From Penicillium oxalicum (lineage: Eukaryota > Ascomycota > Eurotiomycetes > Eurotiales > Aspergillaceae): a stretch of 64,000 bases of DNA. Position 1 is the first letter of the stretch; every line of letters starts with the position of its first letter. Below are positions 37,469 to 49,341 of the stretch, one piece after another. The notes beneath the pieces were generated by a model. It worked only from the letters and a program-made list of their open reading frames with translations, ran no database searches and had not been told where the DNA came from. The position numbers and the translations under genes are program-made. The stretch covers positions 558,001 through 622,000 of the forward strand of contig NC_064653.1 of assembly GCF_001723175.1 (NCBI RefSeq), in the 5' to 3' direction.

Positions 37469-38747
37469 ATGCATTTGACTGAAAATGGCCAAAGGAAATC
37501 TCTAGCCGCGGTCAGTGCACATCCTGCATGCCAGCCGCTTTTCGAGTCTTGAAGTTCTCAAAAAAATTCAAAAGATATCCAAAACAGAAATGATCTCAGT
37601 GCGGGTTACCTATAACTCCTGCAATTGACGAAGATCCCTCAATCGAATGTGCAGTCCCATGATTTTCTTGGAGATGTAACCCTGATCATGCCTGGCCACG
37701 AGATCAACTCGGTGCACAGTGAGCCGAGTCAGCCAACTTATACCTCAAGACTCTTGCAAAGTGTCTAGTGGAGAGAGCTCATCAATGTGACGGGAGGTTT
37801 CAGCAGATGTAGCGGCCGCTAGTTCCATAGACGAACCATCTACTCACATTTAAAGATAAGAAATGTTGAAAGTCTTTGCGCATTCACATCGAACATAGAC
37901 CACATAGAGGCATCCTCAGACGGACGGTCTGTGTATCCGATACGCTGCTTGACCTTGGCCTTCACACTGCTTGTTTCGTTCCGTCCCTGATCGTTGACAA
38001 GGCCTAAACGCCTCCGTGCTGTAAGATCAACTTGGGAGTACCGGTGGTAGGATCATTCTGCGCAGCAAAGGTGGTCAACTCTCTTCGAGATGGAGCTCAT
38101 TTAAGCCCATTTATCCTGGGATCAACGGGGACGACATGTCGGTTCGGTAAGCTTTCGCTTCTGTCAGCTTGATTTCTCGAGTACCTCGTGCCCGCTTTCG
38201 CGTGAGGCTTGAGATTTGGATTATAGATATCAATGATCAGATTGCGTCCATACATTGGAGCTGATTTGTGGGTTCTCTTGGACGTAGAGACCGAGCAACT
38301 TGTAGATAGGTTGGTCTGTCAAGACGAAGTTACGTGCAGATTTTTGTTGACGGGTTGAATAAACCTCACAGAGTGTTCCATTGGTATGCTATCGTAAGAC
38401 TGCGACCTCTCATAAATGAGAGGGAAACATTTTCAGCAGGTGTTGAAGGTAGGATCCGATAACCGAAAGGCTTCAATAAGGTCATACAAATTTAGTATCT
38501 AGAAGAATGTTCTCGTCACTGTATGCTCCAAAACTATTCAAATGGTTCCATCAGTTGAGTCCGGTCCTTCCATTAGCTTCCTGTGTGTACTGGGTTTCCG
38601 GGTTGTTTGCTAGTCCCTTCACTGGGTCGAATCTCAGAGAGACCGGTGGTGTTTGCTGGACCACTCTGATGGCTTGCTCTTACTTTCCATCATAGGCTGC
38701 CATCGCCAGACTAGTCAATAGCAAACAATTTAGACGAGCTCCTCAGG

Positions 38748-38754
38748 TATAAAA
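38748..38754 (+). promoter_or_regulatory. TATAAAA box of the two-PHD gene
   Basis: TATAAAA sits about 470 bp upstream of the coding ATG and is followed by a C-run and CT-rich leader. If it is used, transcription should begin near 38780, giving a leader of about 440 nt before splicing. Confidence 0.45.
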
Positions 38755-39099
38755 TTCCCCCCCAGGTCCCTCACTCAGGTCCTCTCTTCACGGTTGCTTC
38801 GTTCCACCATCAGATCCCTTTCCAGAGACGACAGACCTTCTCGCCTTTTGGCAGCTTTCTCTTTTCTTCTCTCTGGAAAGCTTCTTTCTAGTCTTCCCGA
38901 AGACACCGTTCGAGCTTGAGAAGAAGTAGACGCCTCTCATCTCGTTATCAAAAACGATTTGACAGGCGCTCATTACTTCTCTCGCTCACCTCACCTCCCT
39001 CTTGGCTTGTGTTGACCTCTGAGTCTTCACTTGCCCTCAAGTGAGACCAAAAGCTCTCTTTTGGTTTCTTTCCTTCTTTTCATTTTCTTTTTGAAGAAA

Positions 39100-39111
39100 A
39101 TGACCTGGTAA
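39100..39111 (+). other. Upstream ORF Met-Thr-Trp-stop overlapping a perfect 5' splice site
   Basis: AAAATGACCTGGTAAGTG has a good start context. Unspliced, the ATG gives a three-codon ORF. GTAAGT at 39108 can pair with the CAG at 39192-39194; splicing then extends the frame to about 14 codons that overlap the main ATG out of frame. It does not read into the main protein. Confidence 0.45.
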
Positions 39112-39218
39112 GTGTTCCTCCAAATCTGACATTGTTGCGCAAAACAAAGTATGAGTTAGGGCTGAAGTGAAAGCTTGGCGCTAATGCTCGGCAGGGCGGA
39201 GCCCGCATACCTTCCGCG

Positions 39219-42200
39219 ATGGGGATCCTGACTCGGTCCAAAAGTCGTCAGGCATCTGAGCCCACGGAGCAACAACACGCAGAGCCCAAGACCCTTCCCC
39301 GGCTCATCGAGAAGACTCTGCGACGATCTCGCGCCGCCTCGCCCACGAAAGGTGATGCGCCTGTGGATGAGTCCGAAGCGTCCACGGCCCCTCGACGCGC
39401 CCGCGCTACCCGGGCAAAGACCGATCTCGACTTCCCTCCGCGCGTGGAGACTGCGTACGGCATCACCATGCGGCCGATCGGACAATACCCCACCGTGGCC
39501 GAGTACAAGAGCGTTGGCCTCACTCCTCCCACTCGGAGTGCCATCAAGCGCGCCTTCAAGGCCATGATGCGCACCAAGGGCGAGTCAGGTGAGGCGGTTG
39601 TCACCGATAGCTCAGCGCCAATGTCACCGGCGGCTGAGGATGCGATCATCTCGGATCTTCGGGGCAGCAAGGCTGTTTCGGAGCCTCTCCTGGGGATCCC
39701 CGAGTACGATTGCATGGAAGGACCCGTGGAGGCCGCTGCACGGGAAGGTGAGGCCGATGAGCTGCCGGCGAGCAGTTTGGAAATGCCTGTCTTTGAGGTG
39801 ACCCGACCTCACATCGGTGGGAACTCTCTCTCGCCCATCGAAACCCCCGTTGCGACTCCCGGAGACGACCTCTCCTCAGATCTTCCCCTGCCCGCGCCCG
39901 GGACTCTCCCTTCTGGCCCCATCGCTGAGGTGACATCCTCTCACCAGGCGGCCGCGACTTCTCTCACCGGTGACATGGACACCGAGATGATGCCCGCTCT
40001 GGTCCCACGCCCCGACGGCCCCGTGTTCCGCGACTTCCTCGCTGTTTTGGAGTCCCTCCCCGCGCCGACCTCCGACTACTACGACGTGGCGCAGCTCAAG
40101 CAAGTCATGACAAGCTCGATCGCTCATTCGAGTGAGGCTGGCCAAGATGAGATCGCCATGACACTGCTCCACTTCTGGTCCGGCATCGCGGGAGATGACT
40201 TCAAACTCTCTCTCGTTCACAACCTTGGCCTCAAAGAGGTGGATCCTGACCTGGAGCTGGCGCTCAAGACCACGCTGTGCCGCTCAACCCACGAGGCCAG
40301 CGAGTGGTACAAGGCCTACGTTGCCAAGCTCCCCGCCGCCACGACACAGCGCGGCCCAGGCAGTGACTCCGGACTCTCTTCGGCGCAGTCGGTCGAGGCT
40401 GATCGAGGAGGCCAGACATTCAAAGCAGCGGACATCTACCGCGACACCTCCGGTCCCCGCCTTGAGGACCTTTTCAACGCTGGCAGGACAAACACGGCTC
40501 CCCTGAAAAGACCCAAGAAGCCGTGCCCAGTGAATGAAAAGTCATTCAAGCGCCGCCGTGAGTGGGAATCCGACCCCTCACTGGATCAGACTCTCCGGGA
40601 GAAACGTGCGCGGCTCATGGAGCACACGGCCCCCGATCCTGCACTGGTCAAGCCCGACTGGAGCTCCATCCGCCCCCAGAGGGATGAGCCCATCCTCGCT
40701 GAGCAGACGTCCAGTTCGGTCGCCCCAAGGGAAACCACTACGGCCGATCAGGTCACGGAGTCCGTTGAGCCTTTGTCGGAGCCTGTCCCTGCGCGTGGAC
40801 AACGAGGTAGTCGAGGTCGGGGTCGTGGACGTGGCCGAGGAGGCCGGGCAATTTCTACGCGGTCCCAGCGCACCCAAGAGCCGCAGGAGCAAACCGAGCC
40901 ACAGGTTGATTCCCCGTCGACCGTCGCTTGCGCCGTCCCTCCTCAGGTTCTGGGCAAACGCCCTCGCGAGTTGTCATTGGATACCACCGTGTCCGCAGAA
41001 TCCGAACTCTCCAACGAGTGCTATTCGGAACGAGAAAACGAATGGCACGGGGAGTTTGGGGACCGGCAGATGCCCAATTCCATGTATGTGATTCTGAATG
41101 ATATTTGCACACGCTACTTGAAACAAACGCTAACTGGATTTCTACAGTGAGCCGCCCGAGAATAGCGACAACTGCTATGAGTGCGACCAAGTGGGCAATC
41201 TGCTTTGCTGCGACACGTGTGAGAACGCATTCCATTTCGAATGCCTCCGACCTCGCCAGGACCCGAAGAACCCGCCTCGGGGAGAGTGGTACTGCCCACG
41301 ATGCGCAGTCCGAAACCCACTGACCACGGCGATCGCGCATGGGCGTCACAAGAAGCGGAAGACGGAATTCGACCTCCCGGATGAGATCAAGGGATATTTC
41401 ACCGGCGTAGAAACGGGCCAAATCTCTGATGCTCCGATCCTCCAGGACATCAAGAACATGCGTTTCTACAAGGCGGTTCCCCACATACCGCGTCTGACTA
41501 AGCCTCCCAGGGCTGGAACCCGGGCAACTCCTGCCTACGACGATCCCAACCTGCTGAAGATGACGGAGAATGGTCAACTGATTCTCTGCAACAGGTGTGG
41601 TCGGTCGACGGAGAATACGCGGCCCATCATCCGCTGTGACTACTGCCCTTCTCACTTTCATCTCGACTGTCTCGACCCTCCCCTGGCCCACCCCCCTAAT
41701 CCACGTAACGGGTGGATGTGCCCCAAGCATGTCCTTCCAGACGAATTGCTCGTCACCAAAATGGTTGACGGTAAAATGCAAGAACGTCGTCCGCGCCGTC
41801 CCAAACACACGGTCGCTACTGTGGATGTGGAGCCAGCACCCTATGAGGATGTCAACGAGACCACCTTCGATGATGACTTCCGTGAGAAGCGTCACCTCCT
41901 TCCTGCCGGGGACATTGTCCTGGACTTTATCTCTGCCGTCCGCCATGATTCGTCTCGCCAGCAACAGGACTTTTTCGCTGGGCTGACCCAAACCTGCTTG
42001 GCATACGCTCGGAGCTTGGTGGAAGAGCGCCTTGCACAGTCCAGCAATCAGTCGGCGGACGAGATCACCGCCTCCATCGCCCCACGCGTGACGGAAGCGA
42101 TCGGGAATCTGCAATCGGGCAGGGCGAGCAGAGAAGAGTACGACGCCGCCGTGGCACTGATGGGCTTCGCAAGAGGCGACGACGCTCACGCATCGGTCGA

Positions 42201-42225
42201 TGGCACCTCCCCCCAATCGACCTGA
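39219..42225 (+). CDS. Two-PHD-finger chromatin protein, Rco1-like (Rpd3S histone deacetylase complex)
   Basis: Two exons, 39219-41083 and 41148-42225, join at ..NSM/I to EPPENSDNC.. and code 980 residues. The first 600 are disordered, Ser/Pro/Glu-rich, with an RGSRGRGRGRGRGGR run near 530. PHD1 (about 631-675) reads NCYECDQVGNLLCCDTCENAFHFECL.. with the Cys4-His-Cys3 spacing. PHD2 (about 768-820) reads LCNRCGRSTENTRPIIRCDYCPSHFHLDCL. The linker (YDDPNLLKMTENGQLILC) and paired PHDs match Rco1 and its relatives, which recruit Rpd3S to transcribed chromatin through H3K36 methylation. A shorter role in another Sin3 complex is possible. The stop codon lies inside the first copy of a tandem duplication. 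Confidence 0.85.
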
Positions 42226-42380
42226 TGATCTCCACTCATTCTCCTCGGGCCAGGCAAGAGTCAAGACGGCACGCTGTCGCCGTGGCACTCATGGGCTTCG
42301 CAAAAAGGCGACGACCCTTCATCAGGCGATGGCATCTCCCCCCATTCGACCTGATCCTCATCCACTCAATTTCCTCGGGC
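42145..42380 (+). repeat. Tandem duplication (two units of about 105 bp, offset 131 bp) across the stop codon of the two-PHD gene
   Basis: Unit 1 (42145-42250) includes the last codons, the TGA and the start of the 3' UTR. Unit 2 (42276-42380) repeats it with many substitutions and small indels; GTGGCACT, ATGGGCTTCGCAA, GGCGACGAC, CTCCCCCCA, TCGACCTGAT and CCTCGGGC are shared. Identity is roughly 80% by eye. Unit 2 is out of frame and not coding. Confidence 0.8.
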
Positions 42381-42961
42381 AATTTGAGTGCCCTTCACAC
42401 CTCACCTTTCTCTTCTTTTCGTTTTTTCCCCTTTCGTTTCTCTTTTCATCTGCTCTTGTGATCCGAGGGCCTTGCAAAGAATGTCATTTGCATCAGGAGG
42501 GCGCATTTACTCTTCAGGGAATCTTGTTTTTTGTAATATTGGGACTTGTGATTCACTATATCCGGTTAGTTTTGCCGTTGCCGGCCTAGCGCCTCAATAC
42601 GCTGTTCTGTCACCTCTCCCTCCGTCGCTTCGACATAAAAGAACATCCCAGTCTCGATTCTCTGCCTCAAATCCTCCGTATTAAATCTTGGCCTTGGTTC
42701 GATTCTCTTGCGTTAGTTATTGTGCAAGGACTTCGGATCATCGTTCCACCTCTCCAAGTATCCACTTGCCTTTCTGCGAGTTGACATGTGAAAATGTGAC
42801 ATGCATTCGTCGGCCCAGTGGTTGACTCCGATCTGAATCCAAGCCCTCTCAACGGCTCTGTCTTTCTCGTCGAGCAACGCAAGATGGCGAAAAACACGAC
42901 TATTCAACCGTCTGATCATTCCCAACCTGCGATTTTCGTTTCATCCTAACATTGCCTCTTC
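42381..42961. other. Intergenic region before the kinase pseudogene
   Basis: About 580 bp, T/C-rich at first, with no supported gene. Confidence 0.5.
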
Positions 42962-44494
42962 ATGTTTAGGCTTAAGCAAGCGTGCTATGGCCGATTCTCG
43001 CTGTCCCTCGCAACCGCACGTCTTCCCTCGTTCAGGGTAGGATATCACCGACCCTTCCCTAAAAATTGAAGAGGAGTTATTTCCAAGCTACAGGCCCGAA
43101 AGATTTTATCCAGTGCGTATTGGTGAGGTATTCAACCACCGATATCAAGTAGTTGGCAAGCTGGGCTATAACTCCAGCGCGACAGTGTGGCTTTGCCGTG
43201 ATTTGCTGTAAGCAACCAATTTCGGCTTATAGGCCCAGGCTAATTAGCCAGAGACCACCTTTACATAGCATTAAAATTTTTACACGGCGACAAAAACAGT
43301 GACCTGAGAAATCGAGATTTACAACCATCTAGGAACAATCGAATCCGGCCATGCAGGTCAGTCGTGTCTGCGACCGTTACTTGAGGTCTTTCAGGCCCAG
43401 AGCCCAGATGGACATAGTATTCACACTTGTCTGATGCGTCCGACACTTGCAATCAGCCTTGACCAGCTGACTCCGTTACTACCTGATGGGTTAATGAGCA
43501 GCGTCATGGTAAGGACTACCATAAGGAATACCCTTCCTGCTCTAGACTTCCTTCACACGGAGGCAAATGTTATACATACCGGTGGGTACCGCTCTATTCC
43601 AGTTCACCGCTAAAGGGTTGGAAAATAATCATTAATGGTATAGATCTCCAACCAAATAATATTCTCCTTGGCATCAAAGACGACTCAGTTCTATCGCAAT
43701 CCGGACAGGCAAAATTCGAAGCACCTGTACCGCGGAAAATACTCGAGGATCGTACCGTTTACCTCTCACGACCACTCCGCATCTCTTATGGGACGCCCGT
43801 TCTCTGTGATTTAGGTGAGGCTCGATTGGGGACCGACCAGCAACAGGGCGACATCTTGCCAGATATCTATCGGGCACCAGAGGTCATCTTGAATATGAGT
43901 TGGGACAACAATGTTGATATCTGGAATGTTGGGATGCTGGTAAGATAGTTGCCTACGTAATCTGTATGCCCTTTGAACCCATCATGGAGCTAATCATCGT
44001 AAGATCTGGGATCCATTTGAGAATCGCCACCTCTTCAGAGCGCGAAATTCCGCACGCGAATTGGATGATGGATATCATCTCGCGAGATGCAAGCGGTCCT
44101 CTGAAGTCCTCCTGTTGAGTTTCTCGTTCGGAACGAAAGGAGCCTCTTGTTTTGGGACGAAAATGGTGTGTGCATGCCCCTTTTTCCCAATTGATATGGA
44201 CACTTATAATTGTCAGAATCAACAATTGTTGACTTGTGAGGTAACTGGAAAGGCGCCGTTCCAATTCCGGAACATAATCTTCACATACTAGAAGAAAGGC
44301 TCGAAGCCGATGCAAAGGATGACTTGCTACGTTTTCTCCGACGAATGTTATGTTGGCCTCCAGAAGAAAGAGCCTCTGTAAAAAGACCTTCTATTTGGTC
44401 CTTGGTTAATGCATGGTCTCTTCGAGTGAAAGCAAGTGTGGTTGCCCGATGGAGCACCAACCCGGGGAGCAGTTTATTTTTTTCCTATCTCTAG
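42962..44494 (+). pseudogene. Disabled SRPK-like protein kinase
   Basis: From an ATG at 42962 the first 35 codons look like a basic leader, then hit TGA at 43067. One frame over, translation continues as [20 protein letters not shown] and [22 protein letters not shown], a kinase glycine-loop region. After an intron comes ALKIF (the lysine), then a stop at 43300 and two further one-base shifts before EIYNHLGTIESGHAGQSCLRPL. The catalytic loop HTDLQPNN, DLGEAR (DFG position) and YRAPEVIL (APE) are readable, with intron-like breaks at 43581 and 43940. A shift near 44085 and a TGA at 44102 follow, before SPPVEFLVRNERSLLFWDENG and WKGAVPIPEHN. At least five disablements are too many for sequencing error. 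Motif loss is slight, suggesting recent inactivation. The 3' end is approximate. Confidence 0.8.
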
Positions 44495-45343
44495 TCCCGA
44501 CTCAAAATCCCTATATCAATTGAAGAGGCGCAAGCACTTAGAGCTAGGTCATGGAATTATTCGCAAGCCGAAGACTTGCGAGTTCGAGCCGCAAATTCTG
44601 GCACTAGAGGCTATCATTTTCGGCGTCGTTTTGATAGGTCCTATATTCTAATTATAATTTAGGTATAGCTAGCCTCAAGGATATCTTTTGACCTGGAGTT
44701 CCTTTGGGGGATTTGTATCTCTGCAGAACACATGCCTTGTCTTTGAAAGAGACAATGAAAAGTCATTTTGCCCTCTTTTCTGGGTAGACTGACCCCTTCT
44801 GGAGCTGGTACTTTGAGACTCGTTTCAGAGAATCCGAGTCCTCGCAACGCGAGGAGATACCAGCTCTTTGTAGAAGATTGGTATCAAGCAAGCCGTATAG
44901 GATGGCATGTTTGTGCTCGATTCAGGGAATATCCAGGACACGGGCCTACAACTTTAGAATACGGTATGTCGTGCGTAACCATGTAGCATGAGTCACGTCG
45001 TATTTGTCTAATGTCAACCATGACGGGGCTTTGATCATCCGAGGGAATGATAACGAGAAATGACGGAGGGAAATAATTAGTGTCTGGCGTACGGTGTTAC
45101 GTGGAATCTTAGATTCAAGGCATGTTGAGGGCGAATGTTAATGGCAACGGTGACTCCTTGATGCAGTGTACACACAAGATAAACACAAACATACGTTACA
45201 TGATACACAGCTATCTGTACAGGATCGAAGAATTTGAAAATTGGGGGACGTTTGATTTCGAAAGAAGAAAACAAAATTTATACTATGGTCGTTGTTCACA
45301 GAACGCTGATTTGATACAAACTTGAGGTTGGACCGAGACCTGC
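44495..45343. other. Intergenic region downstream of the lectin gene and the pseudogene
   Basis: About 850 bp without a supported gene; the last part is the lectin 3' untranslated region. Confidence 0.5.
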
Positions 45344-47001
45344 TCAGAGGAATTTCTTGGGCATGTTGGCTCGGCGACGCTTGTAAATCACGTAGGCTGT
45401 AGCGAGGAGAGCCTGGAAGGCAATGACCAGGAAAATGAAGAAGCCCATGCGAGGGGTGGAAGCGGTGATGGCTTAGCAGATGTCAGCTTCCAGGACATGG
45501 CCAAACCGCAAAAAGAAGAAGGAACAGAGATGAAGAACTTACCGGTCATGAAGTGACTCTGGAGATTCTCGGTGAGACTGAGATGGGACGATCGTAGCGT
45601 GTCCTGGAGTTGATTGAAGCGGCCGCTGTAGTCCTTACCCTCTAAATCTCGCTGGATCGTCTGTAGAAGAGACTCGATGCGCTGAAGGCGAGCATCCAGA
45701 GTCGCAATTTGATCCTTGGGCGCCAGCTTCTGCATAACGTCGGTGTGGCGTGCTTCGTTCTTCCCAGCCTGAGCCTTCATTTCCTGGATGATGTTATTGA
45801 TCGCCTTATTCTGAAGCTGGATACGGCTGTGAAGCTCGACAAATTGCGCTGCGTTTGAAGTGTCCGTGGCGGCATTCTGGGAATTGCCAACCGCGGGTGG
45901 TTGGTTCTGATTGGAGATGGGCTTCTGTTGTTGTTGTTGTTGTTGCTGCTGTTGCTGCTGAGCGCCGCCTTGGTGGGTTTGAGCGCTCTGGCCCTGTCCC
46001 GTGGCGGAGGAGAGAACAAACTTGAAGACCTCGAATGAATCTGGGTTCTCAGGAGTGGCGGCAGTGAGACCAAACGTGTTTCCCGTGGGTAGGTTTATCT
46101 TTCAATTGTCAGTTCCATCGCTCTGAAGACAAAGGCAATTGGACGGGTGTGTACCTTGCCCGTTGAGAAACAGATCTTGTCATCAACAACGACTTCAAAG
46201 ACCGAATTGGTATGCTTGACCTTCACTGAACTGGGCCGGCCCAGATTCCGGTAAGCGTAATTGCAGTGGCCAAAAGCAAGACTGTCGACGCTTCGGTGGC
46301 TTTTATAGTCAATTGTACCGTCGTTCAAAAACCCGCGAACACTCCCGCCCTAAGTCCCTCGGTTAGCAGGGTTGGCCTTCGAGGGGTGCCAATAGAGGGA
46401 AAGAAACGCACCCGACCTCCGTGTGTATCAATGACGAGCGCGAAGCCATCAAATTGCCCAACAGTATAGATGCTAGAGGTGCCGACCCGAGCTTGTCCAT
46501 CTTTCGTGTACCATAGTTGAAGGATGCCACCTGCTCGCTCAGGCCCACTCGCACGAAATTGGAATTCGGCCGACCACTCTTGTTGAGATACTCTGCGCGC
46601 ATATTAGGAGGAGGCTCAATGGTAACGGACAAGAAGCCACATACGGGTTCTGAGCCCAGGCGAATCCACGAGTGTTGCCCGGGTACGGAGGGGTCAAGAT
46701 AACTTTGTCCGAAAGCTGAACGCATGCGTGGTCAGGATCGCGTCTTGAAAGGTGCAGTATGATAGTCGACTTACAAGAACTGGAATATGGCCCTCTCCTC
46801 CGAGATTCCAGCCCGGAATAGAGTCTCGACTGGGTGAAATCCTGGCAGTGGATTGTCAGATCAACATTGAAATCCAGTCACACAGCGGAGTATTACGCTT
46901 AATGATGGTACCTACGTTGACCCATGCCCAAAGCTAATCCCTTCAATCGCTTGTGCAGTGGCCCCAATGGCAAAGAATGCCAATGTGTTCAAGCTCCTCA
47001 T
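45344..47001 (-). CDS. L-type lectin ER-Golgi cargo receptor (ERGIC-53/Emp46/47-like)
   Basis: Seven minus-strand exons, 46916-47001, 46775-46841, 46645-46715, 46412-46592, 46155-46349, 45543-46098 and 45344-45471, join cleanly to 427 residues. The N-terminal signal peptide is MRSLNTLAFFAIGATAQA. The L-type lectin fold spans about 20-225 (LTPPYPGNTRGFAW, EWSAEFQFRASGPERAGGILQLWYT, GFALVIDTHGG). A Gln-rich stretch (about 255-270) and coiled coil (about 295-370) follow, then one membrane span (GFFIFLVIAFQALLATAYVIY) and a cytoplasmic KRRRANMPKKFL tail ending in a KKxx retrieval signal. These proteins carry high-mannose glycoproteins from ER to Golgi. It is divergent from ALG8, which builds the glycan. 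Confidence 0.92.
45929..45963 (-). repeat. CAG/CAA trinucleotide run coding poly-Gln
   Basis: Mixed CAA/CAG codons on the minus strand give about 12 glutamines between the lectin domain and coiled coil. Codon mixing reduces replication slippage compared with a pure run. Confidence 0.85.
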
Positions 47002-47585
47002 CGTGGTGGGTGATTTGTTCGTGCGTGCTCGACTTTTGTATGGGGTTGATGGTATACCGGCTCGATGAACGGATGATTGTCGCGTACAGCTTGTTGAGAG
47101 GTCCAGTGACTGAACCCAATTTTCTTGAGATAAAATGATCGTTGGCTAGTCTTCACTTGCAGTCTTCGAGCGATGGGAAGCTCTGTCACGATCACAATTG
47201 CACGATCTATCCGAGTCGCACAGGCTGGCCACTACACGAGTAGTGATCCACCCAACAACAATGGCAACGACGCACAGTCGAACTTCCTTGGCAATCACAG
47301 CAGCAGAAGGCGAAAAGTCGATAAAATGTTGCAGTTGAACACTATTGAGAATGGTGTGGCGCACGCCGACGTCTGAGAAGTCCATGCGGAGGATGTGCTA
47401 TTGATACGCTGGCCTTAGCGTCCTTAGCGTGACTCGGGACGATTTACTCCTGAAAGGTCTCCGCATGTCGCGGTCCCACGTGACTCTGTCATTGCGGAGG
47501 AGCTTCGCACTTCCGCATCCCGCCCGCATTTGCTCCTGTATTTCGTCCGTCTCGATCTGCTGAAGGCAAGAAGACGACCTCGGCC
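47002..47585. promoter_or_regulatory. Divergent promoter of the lectin gene and ALG8
   Basis: 584 bp separate the start codons. It holds a perfect tandem of CCTTAGCGT at 47413-47430 and a CACGTG E-box at 47477-47482, both about 100-170 bp before ALG8. No unfolded-protein-response site was seen by eye. Confidence 0.5.
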
Positions 47586-49341
47586 ATGGCCGAGCTCTAT
47601 CCATCACTAACGCAATGTGCCATTGTGGCTGCAGCGTTCAAAATTCTGTTATTCCCGGCATAGTGAGAGTCTCCATTTAAAATCCAGCATCTCTGCGACG
47701 TCCTCACTAATTTCCAACCGTCTCCTGTAGCAAGTCGACCGACTTTGAGGTACATCGTAATTGGCTGGCCATCACGCACTCCCTCCCGGTCAAGGAGTGG
47801 TATTTCGAGGTGCGCATGATTCCAAGAAAGTTGTATCAACAGTAATCCCTAATAGAGGCCAGAAAACGTCGGAATGGACCCTCGATTACCCGCCCTTCTT
47901 TGCGGCCTTTGAGTGGCTGATGTCGCAAGCTGCCGCATGGGTTGATCCAGCGATGCTGGTGATCAGCAACCTCAATTACGCCTCGTGGCAAACTGTGTAC
48001 TTTCAAAGGTCAACCGTGATCTTGACAGAACTGGTCCTGGTCTATGCACTGAGCAGGTATGTCGGATGCTTAATTTCAGCACCTCTAATGGCGGCGACAT
48101 GTCACGGCTGACTTTGTTCGCTTAATTCGTTTACAGGTTTATAAAGACCTCCTCTTTGATGAGGAAGCCAGCAGCACACGTTGCAAGTCTCTCCATCCTT
48201 CTGTCCCCCGGCCTTCTGATTATCGACCATATCCACTTCCAGTACAATGGCTTCATGTACGGCATTCTCATCCTGTCGCTTGTACTGGCTCGCAAGCAGC
48301 TCCTTGCGAGTGGATTCCTATTCGCCATCGTGCTTTGCTTCAAACACATCTATCTATACCTCTCTTTGGCCTACTTCGTCTACCTCCTCCGTGCCTATTG
48401 CCTGGACCCAAAGAATGTTTGGCGCCCGCAGATTGTCAACACGTTTAAGCTGGGAATTTGTGTCATTGGGGTTTTTGGGGTGGCATTTGGGCCATTCGCC
48501 GATCACCTGCTGCAACTCAGGGAACGGCTTTTCCCGTTTTCAAGAGGGCTATGCCACGCATACTGGGCGCCGAACTTCTGGGCTATCTACTCGTTCATCG
48601 ATCGTGTTTTGATCTCAGGTAAGGTCCTCGAATTCTTTTTTATTTCCAGATAAGCAGCTGACCTTCTTTTTTGTAGTTGCCCCTCGTCTCGGTCTTTCCA
48701 TCAACCAGGAGGCCCTTAACAGCGTGACCCGAGGTTTGGTTGGGGATACCTCTTTCGCGATTCTGCCGGAGATCACCAAGGAGATGACATTTGCTCTGAC
48801 TTTGGTCTTTCAACTGATTCCCTTGATGAAGCTCTGGCGTCGTCCGGATTGGGATACCTTTATCGGCGCTATCACCCTGTGTGGATATGCCTCGTTCCTT
48901 TTTGGCTGGCATGTTCATGAGAAAGCCGTCCTTCTGATCATCATCCCTTTCAGCCTGATTGCTCTCAAAGATCGAAGGCACTTCTCCGCGTTTCGCCCAC
49001 TCGCAGTAGCAGGGCATGTCTCACTCTTCCCCTTGTTGTTCACATCTGCCGAGTTCCCTCTCAAGACGGTCTACACCGTCTTTTGGCTGATTTTGTTCCT
49101 TTTCGTGTTCGACCGTATGGCGCCAGTCCCAGAGCGGCCCCGAGTTTTTCTCTTCGACCGCTTTTCTCTGCTTTATCTGACCTTGTCTATTCCTCTTGTT
49201 CTCTACTGTTCTGTTCTTCATAGGCTGGTTTTTGGCTCCCAGCGCTTGCAGTTCCTTCCCTTGATGTTCATGAGCAGTTATTCTGCCCTAGGAGTTGTGG
49301 GTAGCTGGGTTGGATTTATGGTTGTGTATTTCACAACATGA
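47586..49341 (+). CDS. alg8: ALG8 dolichyl-P-Glc:Glc1Man9GlcNAc2-PP-dolichol alpha-1,3-glucosyltransferase
   Basis: Five exons, 47586-47662, 47731-47809, 47863-48056, 48137-48618 and 48677-49341, sum to 499 codons. The protein starts [40 protein letters not shown]. The [15 protein letters not shown] loop is the ALG6/ALG8 signature that holds the catalytic Asp. About ten hydrophobic spans follow, with [14 protein letters not shown] and HVHEKAVL also diagnostic. Alg8 adds the second glucose to the lipid-linked oligosaccharide in the ER lumen using dolichyl-phosphate-glucose. Alg6 is its closest relative, but the HWLAIT and ..[14 protein letters not shown] details favour Alg8. The two proteins are hard to separate without alignment, though overall order and length fit. 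Confidence 0.92.

Larger units (their letters stand above)
37469..39218. other. Intergenic region and long 5' leader of the two-PHD gene
   Basis: About 1.75 kb has no supported gene. A TATA-like box at 38748-38754 is followed by a C/T-rich leader and a short upstream ORF. Confidence 0.5.

Noticed and set aside
40855..42288. Minus-strand 477-codon frame opposite the two-PHD gene
   Set aside because: The sense strand carries clear PHD motifs; the antisense product has none and starts with a poor context.
44570..44610. GAGTTCGAGCC, resembling a tRNA B box
   Set aside because: No matching A box, acceptor stem or anticodon arm could be built around it.
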